A stretch of 64,000 nucleotides of DNA from Haematobia irritans (Eukaryota > Arthropoda > Insecta > Diptera > Muscidae): NCBI RefSeq assembly GCF_050003625.1, contig NC_134399.1, positions 224,186,975-224,250,974 of the forward strand. Direction: 5' to 3'. The position numbers were made by a program, and so were the translations under genes. Below, one piece after another: positions 22,095-32,746 of the stretch (positions are counted from its first letter, which is position 1; the number at the start of each line of letters is the position of its first letter). The notes beneath the pieces are model-generated. The model saw nothing but the letters and a program-made list of their open reading frames with translations. It was not told the origin of the DNA and did not search any database.

Positions 22095-22920
22095 TTTTTA
22101 TACCCTTCACCATAGAATGGGGGTATATTAACTTTGTCATTCCGTTTGTACCACATCGAAATATTGCTCTAAGACCCCATAAAGTATATATATTCTGGGT
22201 CGTGGTGAAATTCTGAGTCGATCTGAGCATGTCCGTCCGTCTGTTGAAATCACGCAAACTTCCGAACGAAACAAGCTATCGACTTGAAACTTGGCACAAG
22301 TAGTTGTTATTGATGTAGGTCGGATGGTGTTGGAAATGGGCCATATCGGTCCACTTTTACGTATAGCCCCCCATATAAACGGACCCCCAAATTTGGATTG
22401 CCGATCCTCTAAGAGAAGCAAATTTCATCCGATTTGGTACATGGTGATGGTATATGGTATCTAACAACCATGCAAAAATTGGTCCACATCGGTCCATAAT
22501 TATATATAGCCCCCATATAAACCGATCCCCCGATTTGGCTTGCCGAGCCTATAAAAGAAGCAAAATTCATCCGATCAGGCTGAAATTTGGTACATGGTGA
22601 TGGTATATGGTCTCTAATAATCATGCAAAAATTGGTCCACATCGGTCCATAATTATATATAGTCCTCATATAAATTTTTTTCAAAATTTTGTTTCTATAT
22701 AAAATTTTGTCAAAATTGTATTTCTATAGAAAATTTTGTAAAAGTTTTATATAATCATAGTACGATCGAAATTTAAAAGATTTTAAGTTTAAGAGATATT
22801 ACAAATTTTGCCAAAAATTTTATTTCTATAGAAAATTTAGTGAAAATTTTATTTCTTTAGAAACTTTTGTCAAAATTTTGTTTCTACAGAAAATTTTGTA
22901 AAAATAGTAAAAACCTACCA
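22095..22920 (+). mobile_element. Helentron/DINE-like element, family A (copy A3), 3' truncated
   Basis: It starts TTTTTATACCCTTCACCATA, has GTCCGTCCGTCTGTTG, then two or three 153-bp units (for example GGTCCATAATTATATATAGC), and passes into 29-bp satellite units at about 22675-22915. The 3' hairpin end is missing. Confidence 0.75.
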
Positions 22921-22960
22921 TTTGTGGTAGAATTCCACTAACTGCGGCAACCGTGATATA

Positions 22961-23160
22961 CACTAAAAAAAAAATACTTTCCTTCGGAATGAAACTTTAG
23001 ACAAACGAAATTGCACTGTAATGTAAACTATTTTCTTTAAGAACAAATAAATCCAATGCAACAATAATTTCAAATAATTTTTGCTTGCTGTTAAAGGAAA
23101 AACTAGCTCCAAAAGTTTTTTAAATTTCCTTCCTCAGAAAAGGAAACTCTTCTTTCTGTG
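22961..23160. mobile_element. 200-bp TA-flanked MITE
   Basis: The left end CACTAAAAAAAAAATACTTT and the right end (inverted) CACAGAAAGAAGAG are flanked by TA. It carries no coding sequence. Its outer CAC plus A-run resembles the other TA-flanked elements in the window. Confidence 0.5.
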
Positions 23161-23548
23161 TACATCCCAATTTTTATCCGATTTGGCTGAAATTCAAAAT
23201 CAAGGGGTATTGCAGGTTCACAATTAGGTGTGCTTAAAATGGTGTATATCGGTTCATGGTGTGGTAAAGCCACCATATCCCAGAAAAAAAACTTGAGGAA
23301 TTTTCATCGGATTTCGGAAATAATTCTTTCCTACCAAACGAAATTTTAGACAAACAAAGATCGTTTCTTTTTTACGTTTCGCTGTAAGCAAATTTATTTG
23401 GAAGAAAGGTATATACTTTTTGTGATAAACGTTTATTCCTTTCCAGGATGTAAAAACAATTTCATAAAGACAAACTAAAAAAAAAATAAACAATATTTCC
23501 TGGCTAATTGCATTTTCCCTCACATCTTTCTCACTTCCACAAGGTTTT

Positions 23549-23973
23549 TTATACCCACCACCATAGAATGGTGACGGGAGTATAATAAGTTTGTCATTCC
23601 GTTTGTAACACATCGAAATATCGATTTCCGACTATATAAAGTATATATATTCTTGATCAGGGAGAAATTCTAAGACGATATCCGATGTCCGTCTGTCTGT
23701 CTGTTGTAATCATTTTATTTATTATTTTATAATTTTCTTGCCCACTTACAAGAGATGTTAATGATTCATTCCTCTAAAACTCAAACAAAAATGGTTCTTA
23801 TAAATCCAGAATCTAATATAGTCCTCATAGGTGAAATTTTTAAATTTATCTTCGGGAAGTGTCCTCAAGTCCTCAAGCCCTCCTGAAATTTCAAAGGAAA
23901 CCCTAATATTTGGTTCATGGTGGTGGGTATTTAAGATTCGGGCCGGTCTAACTTAGTGCTGTATATACTTGTT
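23549..23973 (+). mobile_element. Short Helentron/DINE-like element (third type)
   Basis: It starts TTATACCCACCACCATAGAA, contains CTATATAAAGTATATATATT and GTCCGTCTGTCTGTCTGTTG, and ends GTGCTGTATATACTTGTT after a GGTATTTAAGATTCGGGCCGG stretch. It has no 153-bp array. Copy 2 of the surrounding X element (near 27345) shows the uninterrupted site, so both ends lie within a run of T. Confidence 0.75.
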
Positions 23974-24164
23974 TAGTCCTTAGCACGTTTTTCTGTAATA
24001 CAAACAATGTGGAAGAAATTATTCGATTTTATAATATTTTTAAAATTTTACCTTTCGCCTATTGGCATCAATAGACAATTATCGTTATAAGTTATATTTA
24101 TATAGCATAGTTTGTGGCGCCCACGAGACGATTAAACAAATTTTATTTAACAGAAAGATAGGTT

Positions 24165-24370
24165 TACTTGGACGCAGTGGTTGGTACGTCCGCCTAGCAT
24201 ACGAAGGATTCTGGGTTCGATTCCTGCTTGACCGACAACAAATTTTTGTTGTATACATATATTCCAGATATATTCGGAAGATTCCGAAAAGATGTTCAAA
24301 ATTACATACTACTATATTACATTTTTACAATGAAACTGCAAAATATGTCTTATTAAAGACTTAAAGTCAG
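24165..24370 (+). repeat. tRNA-like SINE head (type 2) inside X element copy 1
   Basis: GGACGCAGTGGTTGGTACGT (A-box-like) and GGGTTCGATTCCTGCTTGAC (B box) are followed by a body shared with 28556-28760 (TTCGGAAGATTCCGAAAA and TCTTATTAAAGACTTAAAGT). It is probably a tRNA-derived SINE that became part of the X element. Confidence 0.6.
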
Positions 24371-24526
24371 AAAGGAACAGTGCTTGACATTAGCGAAATG
24401 GACTGTGTTGTTGGTTCAAAAATATTTTTTTTTATTGAAAAAATAAAAATTTTGTACTAAACGAATTTTTGTCAAAAAAACTCAAAAAACCTGTTTCAAG
24501 TTTTCCAAACGTGTTTTCTTTGCGTG

Positions 24527-25313
24527 TATTAACTTATAGCGGTGAGGAATCCATTGGTGAAATTAACTTCTAGACACCCAAATTTTTATGCCATTTGCCT
24601 GAAATTCTAAAGATGGATGTACTTTTAGATCCAAAAATAGTTGTGCCTAGTATTGTATGTATCGGTAGATGTTTTGTTATATACACACAGAGAACATATT
24701 GGTTGAAAATTGATTGTTGTAATAAAAATTCTGCATCTACAATGAAATCACAGTTGTGTCAATCAATTTACATTATTTACAACCATAATTCGTTCCTACT
24801 GCCATTTGACGATTATTATTATAGAGTTTTGTTTGTAATACAAGTCAAATAGTTGTCTGAACTAAATCTCTCTCTTTTTAAAAATTTGATTGAATTCGAT
24901 ACGCGCAACCAACCTTAAAAAACCTTCATAACTGTCATTTAGTATTCAGAACTTACAATTGATATTCACAACCGAATTATTTTGGAAATATTTTTCAAAT
25001 GTCATTAATATTGTTAAAAATTATTCAATGTAGAGAGAAAATGTGTCTTTTCAATTTAAAACAATAAAAATAACTGAAATCAGAGTATTTTCAGACGGTT
25101 CTAAGTTTATTTGAACTTTTGGTGGATTGCCTATCAAATATTTCAATGAACAACTCGCGCAGTGTGAAACTGTTCTAAGTACACCATATTCGATACGAAT
25201 CATATAAACAGTTCCTATCTTCAATTGTTTAGGATCGTGTTTTAGATGTGGAACAATTTTATAGTGTTAAAAGGTAAAAGTTTGAACCATGTTACAAATT
25301 TAAAGCGGCTCTA
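24527..25313. other. AT-rich unique DNA
   Basis: No recognised element. The 85-codon open frame at 24595-24852 has no domain and an unremarkable composition. Confidence 0.4.
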
Positions 25314-25544
25314 ATGGAAAAATTCATCTCCACGTCTGTCTTTATCTATGGAACACCTAAGGAAGTGATGGTGGTGAGTATGTTCTTATTTATTTTTTAA
25401 AACTCCACACTAACTTTCTGATTTAATTTGTTGCGTTTTTAGACTGGCTATGTCATCCCATTTATCATGTGCTCAGTTCGGACCACCAAGTATGCGGAGT
25501 ACCAAGTATGCGAAGCTCCAATTTGTAAGAGAATTGTGTCTTAA
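25314..25544 (+). CDS. Candidate two-exon mini-gene or gene fragment (53 codons)
   Basis: ATG at 25314 opens MEKFISTSVFIYGTPKEVMV, ending at a GTGAGT donor (25374). A 69-nt AT-rich intron follows, with branch-like CTAAC at 25410-25414 and acceptor GTTGCGTTTTTAG (ends 25442). Exon 2 continues in the same frame as TGYVIPFIMCSVRTTKYAEY and stops at TAA 25542-25544, 33 codons on. The spliced frame has no stop. The same frame is open upstream of the ATG to a TAA near 25275, so an upstream exon is possible. I recognise no family; it may be an exon pair left from a larger gene. Confidence 0.35.
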
Positions 25545-25969
25545 AAATGTGCTTAATTCGATTCTTCGCTTCTTTGACTCAAAATAAATACCAAAATCAT
25601 TAGTTTAAAGAAAACATCTTTGAATCCAGGCATGCCAGTGCTGATCAAAACGTATGGAATGGACCGATCACTTTAACAGGGGTTTGTCATTGACATGGTG
25701 TCGATTTACACTTTAATACACGACTTGGATGCATTCCAAAGGACTCGTCCCGGAACTTGTTAGTGGTCCTAATGAACGAGTATGAGACAACCATTTCTCA
25801 TTTTAAACATATAAATCGCAACAGAAAGGAACAACTTTTGAAATATAAATTATGCTGATGATTATATTTCATTAAATATGTAGTTCCAAACAAATGTAAT
25901 ATTAAGAGAGGCAATTATAAACTTTCTTTTAAATGTACATTGCCCCCCTTCAAAAACCAAAAAAAAAAA
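25545..25969. other. Unique DNA
   Basis: No gene or repeat that I recognise. Confidence 0.4.
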
Positions 25970-27429
25970 ACAAGTATGTACCCTCCACCATCGATTGCGT
26001 AGAAACTTCTTCTAAACACTGCCATCCACAATCGAATTACTTAAGTTGCGGTAACGCTTGCCGATGGCAAGGTATCTTAAAACCTCCTAACACCGCCTTC
26101 TAAAGTGTATGTAAGTCCATACATGGTATATATTAAACCAAAAAAGATTGATTAAATACGTACATAATTCAGTTTGACAAAATTTTCTATAGAAATAAAA
26201 TTTTGACAAAATTTTCTATAGAAATAAAGTTTTGACAAAATTTTTTAAAGAAATTAAATTTTAACAAAATTTTCTATAGAAATAAAATTTTAATAAAAAT
26301 TTTCTATAGGAATAAAATTTTGGCAACATTTCTATAGAAATGAAATTTTGCAAAATTTTCTATAGAAATAAAATTTTGACAAAATTTTCTATAAAAATAA
26401 AATTTTGGTAGATTATTTTTGGCTCGAGTAGCAACCATGATTTTGAACCGATATGGACCAATTTTTGTGTGATTGGAGATCGGCTATATATAACTACAGA
26501 CCGATATGGACCAAGTTTGGTATGGTTGTTAGCGGCCATGTACTAACACCACGTTGCAAATTTCAACCGGATCGGATGAATTTTGCTCGTCCAAGTGGCT
26601 CCGGAGTTCAAATCTGGGGATCGGTTTGTATAGGGGGGATATATAAAAATATGGACCGATATGGACCAATTTTTGCATGGTTGTTAGAGACCATATACTA
26701 ATACCATGTACCAAATTTCAGCCGTATAGGATGAAATTTGCTTCTCTTAGAGGATCCACAAACCAAATCTGGGAATCGGTTTATATGGGGGCTATATATA
26801 ATTATGGACCGATATGGACCAATTTTTGCATGGTTGTTAGATACCATATACTAACCCTATGTACCAAGTTTCAACCGGATCGTATGAATTTTGCTCCTCT
26901 AAGAGGCTCCGGAGTTCAAATCTGGGGATCGGTTTATATGGGGGTTATATATAATTATGGACCTATATGGAACAATTTTTGCATGGTTGTTAGAGACCAT
27001 ATACCAACACCATGTGCCAAATTTAAGCCGGATCGGATGAAATTTGCTTCTCTTTGAGGCTCCCCAAGCCAAATCGGGGGATCGATTTATATAGGGGCTA
27101 TATATATAACTACACGCAAAAAAATAATTCTTTCCTCCCAAACGAAATTTTAGACAAACAAAGTTCGTTTCTCATTTGCTTTTCGCTGTAAGGAAGTGTA
27201 TTTGGAAGAAAAGTATATACTTTTTGTGATAAACGTTTATTCTTTTCCAGGATGTAAAAACAATTTCATAAATACTAACTCAAAAAAAAAATTTTTTTTC
27301 TGGCTAATTGCATTTTCCTTCACATCTTTCTCACTTCCACGAAGATTTTTAGTTCTTAACACCTTCTTCTGTAATACAAACAATGTAGAAGAAATTATAC
27401 GATTTTATAAATTTTTAAAATTTTTTTAC

Positions 27430-27515
27430 CTTTCGCCTGGACGAAGAATCGAACCGCGGACCATGCACTTTGTAAGCCAACACACTAACCACTGAGCTAT
27501 GTACCTGTTATGGTC
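27430..27515 (-). repeat. tRNA-like SINE head (type 3)
   Basis: On - it reads ACATAGCTCAGTGGTTAGTG (A box) and GCATGGTCCGCGGTTCGATT (B box), with an anticodon-arm-like stretch between them. The spacing is that of a tRNA, but the arms are imperfect, so it is a SINE head and not a tRNA gene. Copy 1 of the X element lacks it. Confidence 0.6.
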
Positions 27516-27545
27516 ATCAATAGATAAATATCCATATAAGTTATA

Positions 27546-28478
27546 AAGGGTGATTTGTTAAGAGCTTGATAACTTTTTTTTTTTTAAAAACGCATAAAAT
27601 TTGCAAAATCTCATCGGTTCTTTATTTGAAACGTTAGATTGGTCCATGACATTTACTTTTTGAAGATAATTTCATTTAAATGTTGACCGCGGCTGCGTCT
27701 TAGGTGGTCCATTCGGAAAGTCCAATTTTGGGCAACTTTTTCGAGCATTTCGGCCGGAATAGCCCGAATTTCTTCGGAAATGTTGTCTTCCAAAGCTGGA
27801 ATAGTTGCTGGCTTATTTCTGTAGACTTTAGACTTGACGTAGCCCCACAAAAAATAGTCTAAAGGCGTCAAATCGCATGATCTTGGTGGCCAACTTACCG
27901 GTCCATTTCTTGAGATGAATTGTTCTCCGAAGTTTTCCCTCAAAATGGCCATAGAATCGCGAGCTGTGTGGCATGTAGCGCCATCTTGTTGAAACCACAT
28001 GTCAACCAAGTTCAGTTCTTCCATTTTTGGCAACAAAAAGTTTGTTAGCATCGAACGATAGCGATCGCCATTCACCGTAACGTTGCGTCCAACAGCATCT
28101 TTGGAAAAATACGGTCCAATGATTCCACCAGCGTACAAACCACACCAAACAGTGCATTTTTCGGGATGCATGGGCAGTTCTTGAACGGCTTCTGGTTGCT
28201 CTTCACTCCAAATGCGGCAATTTTGCTTATTTACGTAGCCATTCAACCAGAAATGAGCCTCATCGCTGAACAAAATTTGTCGATAAAAAAGCGGATTTTC
28301 TGCCAACTTTTCTAGGGCCCATTCACTGAAAATTCGACGTTGTGGCAGATCGTTCGGCTATTCGTGATGAAATGTCAAAGCATACTGAGCATCTTTCTCT
28401 TTGACACCATGTCTGAAATCCCACGTGATCTGTCAAATACTAATGCATGAAAATCCTAACCTCAAAAGAATCACCCTT
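27546..28478 (-). mobile_element. DD41D-type mariner/Tc1 element, N-truncated (copy 2)
   Basis: The ends are AAGGGTGATTTGTTAAGAG and, inverted, AATCACCCTT, with TA on both sides (27544-27545 and 28479-28480). It is 933 bp and differs from copy 1 at only a few positions outside one rearranged patch near 28347-28370. X element copy 1 has the empty site AAGTTATATTTATATAGC near 24091, which confirms TA duplication. Confidence 0.9.
27653..28330 (-). pseudogene. Truncated transposase, catalytic domain (DD41D type), copy 2
   Basis: It has the same product as 17782-18495: Asp in ILFSDEAHFWLNG, in WFQQDGATCHTARD and in SCDLTPLDYFLWGY. The upstream patch differs from copy 1; there the frame meets a TAG and has no ATG before the catalytic region. 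It is therefore probably not translated as such. The helix-turn-helix domain is missing, as in copy 1. Confidence 0.8.
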
Positions 28479-28555
28479 TATTTATATAGCATAGCTTGCG
28501 GCGCCCACGAACCGAATAAACAAAGTTTATTTAACAGAAACAAACATTTAGTTTG

Positions 28556-28760
28556 GCACCGTGGAGCAGTGGTTGCTACGTCTGACTCTCATGCCAAGGG
28601 TCGTGGGTTCGATCCCTGCTTCGACCAAAGTTTTTTTTTTTTTTTTTTTTTTTACATACATTCTACATATGTTCGGAAGATTCCGAAAAAAATGTTCAAC
28701 ATTACATTGTACTATATTAAATTTTGAACTGTAAAATGTGTTTTATTAAAGACTAAAAGT
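28556..28760 (+). repeat. tRNA-like SINE head (type 2) with poly(T) spacer
   Basis: GGCACCGTGGAGCAGTGGTT (A box) and GTCGTGGGTTCGATCCCTGC (B box) are followed by a run of about 24 T, then a body shared with 24240-24365. The poly(T) would stop Pol III right after the head. Confidence 0.6.
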
Positions 28761-29391
28761 CAGAAAAGAACAGTGTTTGATATAAACGAAATGGACTCTG
28801 TTGTTGTTTCAAAAATAACTTTTTTTATTGAAAAAATAAAAACTTTGTAACAAACGAATTTTTTTGGTGATAAAAGTTTAAAATTTTCGAAGCAATTCAA
28901 AAAACTCTAACAAAAGAAAAACGTTTTCGGTACACGTTTTCCAAACGTTTTTTTTGTCTTTGCGTGTATGGACCGATGTGGACCAATTTTTGAATGGGTG
29001 TTAGAGACCTTACCATCACCATGTACCAAATTTTAGCTAGATCGGATGAAATATGCTTCTTTTATAGGCTCTGCAAGCCAAATTTGGGGGTCCGTTTATA
29101 TGGGGGCTATACTTAAAAGTGGACCGATATGACCCATTTGCAATACCATCCGACCTACATCAATAACAACTACTTGTGCCAAGTTTCAAGTCGATAGCTT
29201 GTTTCGTTCGGAAGTTAGCTTGATTTCAACAGACGGAAGGACGGACGGACGGACATGCTCAGATCGACTCAGAATTTCACCACGACCCAGAATATATATT
29301 TTATGGGGTATTAGAGCAATATTTCGATGTGTTACAAACGGAGTTACAAAGTTAATATACCCCCCATCCTATGGTGGAGGGTATAAAAACA

Positions 29392-31514
29392 TTAAAATCC
29401 CAAATACTAAATTCGGTTCAAATAGTATTTTTGTTATTGTATCGAAATTTTCGCCGCAGTACCAACGTCGAAGTAGAAGTCTTATATATTAATCGCAATG
29501 GTAAGTCTCAATCTCTCCAAAATTGCAATCCAATTATTATGGAGACTGAAGTCAAGGCTTCGTCCAGATTCTTGGATTCTTTTAAGCTTGGATACAATCA
29601 CTTTTTCATCTCCATATCATAAACCCCCTCCTCTCACAACAGTAACACCATATTTTATGTAGCGAAATAAATATTTGTTGTTTTTTTACTTTCTTGAGGA
29701 GCTCATCCGAACTAAGGGCAAAAATGTGGTGAAACTTCGCCAATATCGTGTTTGCTAAAGATATCATGTTTATATGGCCAGTGAACCAGTGTTTTATGCC
29801 ATCTTATTTCTCTCTATTTCACCATTCATGCGTTGGCAGCAGATATTTAAAATAAATCCCATATTCTTAAGTTTTATTCACGCATTGCGGTTAAATACTT
29901 TCAGCTAAAGTCAAATAAAATACTGCAGATGCTCAGACAAAAAGGAAACAAGGAAATGACAGGCATTAAAGCACAAAAAAAAAAAACCAAGAGATGAATT
30001 TTACTCAGGGGCTTTCGAACGCCCACGGCCATTTGTAAGAGTTTTCGATTTTCAAGCATGTCCTCCAAGTGTACTTAAGGCGAACAATCTTGGCTAGAAT
30101 CCCAAAGAATGCCTGCCGAGATTGAGAGACAATCAGTTCACTTGCTGTGGTTTTTCATATTTTTAGGGCCATTAGTCCAAATTAAATCTTTAAGATTAGA
30201 CATTCTTTTGACTTTATGTGGGCCTTTTGTATTTTTGTTTTTGTTTCAATGTGACTTGGTGAAATTTCCAATTGAATTGTATTTTGGTTTTTTTTGTGTT
30301 TCATACTCGATGTTCGATTTAACGAAATAAAAAACCAAGGAGAAAAAATCTCCTGCAGACAAATAAATGAGTCAAGATCCAATCAATTGCAGGACATCGC
30401 CACGACCACATGTATTGGAGAAGAAAAAACAACCAAAAGATACAGACAAAACAAGGCAACGAACCCATGATATATGAATCGCACATTGCAAACTAAAGCA
30501 CATAATGAAGTAATCGATATTGAACGACTTTAAACCACTTTACAGTTTCATATTATGTTAAGCTCCCTGGAGAAAAACGTTTAATAGAAGACTGTAACAT
30601 TTTAGAATAATGGAATACAAATTTTGGATAAACCAACTAATTGGAGATTATAAATAATTATTTCACGTATGATACGTATGTAATAAAAATTTCTAGGAAA
30701 TGACAATGCTAGGAAAACTGTATTATACAAAAAAAATCATGGAGAAAGAAATTTATTTCAAAACAATAAAAATTCTCTGAAAAGTAATATCGCCGATGTG
30801 ACCAAAGGACCATATCTCTTTCCTAAAGTGTAGCATAACCAAACAAACAAGTGTCTGAAGAGAGAGAAGATTACCACCTACATCACAATTAACTGAATTC
30901 TCTAACAGAGCTTAAACACGTTTTGTTGGAACCCCCTTTATGTTCCAAAAAATTCAAAGTAAATTAGTTCACTTGTTTGGTATAAAAATGGCTAATGGGT
31001 GAGGCTTCCCCTCTGTGCCGAAAAATAAAAAAATAAAAAATTGGGTCAGATATGGGATTTTGAGATTTGCGACCTATAGTCATAAGGAAACGGAACCTCT
31101 CCTGTTCGAATAAGTACTAATCAATTCATGCAAGGGAAGACAATTCTCAGTCAGTGCGTTGCATGGATTACTTATATTGTGGACCTTTGCCGACCAAAGG
31201 CCGACTCGGTACGTGAGACATTGGACAAATATCTGCATCTACTGTACACAACCACAGTAGGTAACGGATATAAGCACATCTCATATAAGAAAATTAATAA
31301 AAAAACACCATACTTGCTTTTTCTTAAAAACAATGATTGTCTATAAAAAAGGCATATAAGAAACAAAACGTGTGTGTTTTTCTGAGTGTCTTATGTCTGT
31401 TACCTACTGTATGTGAGTATTGTGCTACGAGTGGCTCATTGTAAATCGTTCTGCTCAAAGTTTTTGCATCATCTGAGGAATTTATTCCCAGACGCGATAT
31501 AAATTACTATTTAT
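29392..31514. other. Long unique stretch without a recognised gene
   Basis: This 2.1-kb AT-rich stretch has only short open frames without domains (for example 30109-30330 and 31128-31346). I see no repeat of the types above. It could be intergenic or intronic. Confidence 0.4.
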
Positions 31515-31890
31515 TTATACAGAGACCTTCGGGCCTACTGTTCCAACACAGAGAGGTAGAGCGAGAGGCTACTGTTGCACCACAGTAGACCTTTGGGCCT
31601 ACTGGTCCACCATAGAGACATTCAGGCGTACTTTTCCACCATGGAAGACCTTTGGGCCTACTGTTCCACCACAATTCCTTTGAACCTACTGTTCTCCCAC
31701 AGAGATCTTCGTGCTTACAGAGGCTTCTGGCCTAGTGTACCACCACAGAGAGACAGAGGCTACTGGTCCACCACAGAGACTTCGGGCCAACAGAGGCTAG
31801 TGTTCCACTACAGAGACCTTCGGGCCCCCCTTCCGACCTTCTGTTCCACCACAGAGATTTTCGGACCTACTGCTTCACCACAATGCTATG
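31515..31890. repeat. Minisatellite with unit near GACCTTCGGGCCTACTGTTC
   Basis: About ten imperfect units of roughly 34-37 bp read GACCTTCGGGCCTACTGTTC then CACCACAGA. It is far more GC-rich than its surroundings. A single related unit, ACCTTCGGGCCTACGG, occurs at 34452-34467, on the far side of a satellite and transposon block. Confidence 0.75.
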
Positions 31891-31989
31891 CTACGCAATC
31901 CAAAAAATAATATAAAAAATATTTTTTTTTATATAGGTTTACTTCAGTAAGTTTTTTATTTAAAAATAAAAATCTTTAATATTTACATA

Positions 31990-32735
31990 TGTGTTACCCG
32001 ATTTTCCAAAATTTGACTTTTTGCTTAGATATACAATTTTGCAAAAATGTTCATAGAAAAAAATTTTGCAGGAAACAATTTCCAAAACTGTTCTATAGAA
32101 ATACATTTTTGCAAGAATATTCTATAGAAATAAAAATGTGTAAACATTTTCTACAAATATAAAGGCTTGAGAAAGTTTTCTATAGACATACAATTTTCAC
32201 AAAATTCTCTTTAGAAATAAAATGTTGACAAATTTTTTTATAGAAATACAATTTTTACAAAATTTTCTATAGAAATACAATTTTGACAAAATTTCCTATA
32301 GAAATAAAATTTTAACAAAATTTTCTATAGAAATATAATTTTGCTGAAATTTTCTATAGAAATTAAATTTTTACAACTTTTTTTGTAGAAAAAAAATTTA
32401 ACAAAATTTTCTATAGAAATAAAATTTTGCTGAAATTTTCTATCGAAATAAAATTTTAACAACTTTTTCTGTAAAAATAAAATTTTCTATAGAAATAAAA
32501 TTTTGACAAAATTTTCTGTAGAAATCAAATTTTGACAAAATTTTCTATAGAAATAAATATAGAAATAAAATTTTGACAAAATTTTCTACAGAAATAAAAT
32601 TTTGCCGAAATTTTCTATAGAAATAAAATTTTGCCGAAATTTTCTATAGAGATAAAATTTTGCCGAAATTTTCTATATAAATAAAATTTTGTCAACTTTT
32701 TCTGTAGAAATAAAATTTTAACAAAATTTTCTGTA
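31990..32735. repeat. 29-bp AT-rich satellite array
   Basis: Diverged units of the TTTCTATAGAAA repeat, with variants that replace TTTTGAC by TTTTGCCGAAA. The array ends at the DD37E element. Confidence 0.8.
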
Positions 32736-32746
32736 AATTCCATATA

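Larger units (their letters stand above)
23318..24526. mobile_element. X element, copy 1 (interrupted)
   Basis: It matches 27120-28966 outside the insertions: TTCTTTCCTACCAAACGAAA at the left and GTGTTTTCTTTGCGTG at the right end, followed by TA. The left tip is lost or diverged. It is interrupted at 23549-23973 by a short Helentron-like element, and lacks about 75 bp of tRNA-like sequence present in copy 2. No protein is encoded. Confidence 0.65.
27113..28966. mobile_element. X element, copy 2, with nested DD41D transposon
   Basis: The ends are CACGCAAAAAAATAATTC and, inverted, CACGCAAAGACAAAAAAAAC, flanked by TA (27111-27112 and 28967-28968). Without the nested transposon it is about 919 bp. 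Inside are two tRNA-like heads in opposite orientation, 27430-27515 (-) and 28556-28640 (+). It has no coding capacity of its own. It is inserted in a 153-bp unit of copy A4. Confidence 0.7.
25970..29391 (-). mobile_element. Helentron/DINE-like element, family A (copy A4), split by the X element
   Basis: The left part (25970-27112) starts AACAAGTATGTACCCTCCAC without the usual hairpin, then has a 29-bp block (26170-26405) and 153-bp units. The right part (28967-29391) resumes at TATGGACCGATGTGG within a unit and ends ACGGACATGCTCAGATCGAC and ATGGTGGAGGGTATAAAAAC. The 1,854-bp X element lies between, flanked by TA. Confidence 0.75.

Noticed and set aside
27430..27515. A functional tRNA gene
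   Set aside because: A and B boxes are present, but the acceptor and anticodon arms do not pair properly and the sequence lies within a repeat; it is better read as a SINE head. The same applies to 46752-46820 and the CCTAA-tailed SINEs.
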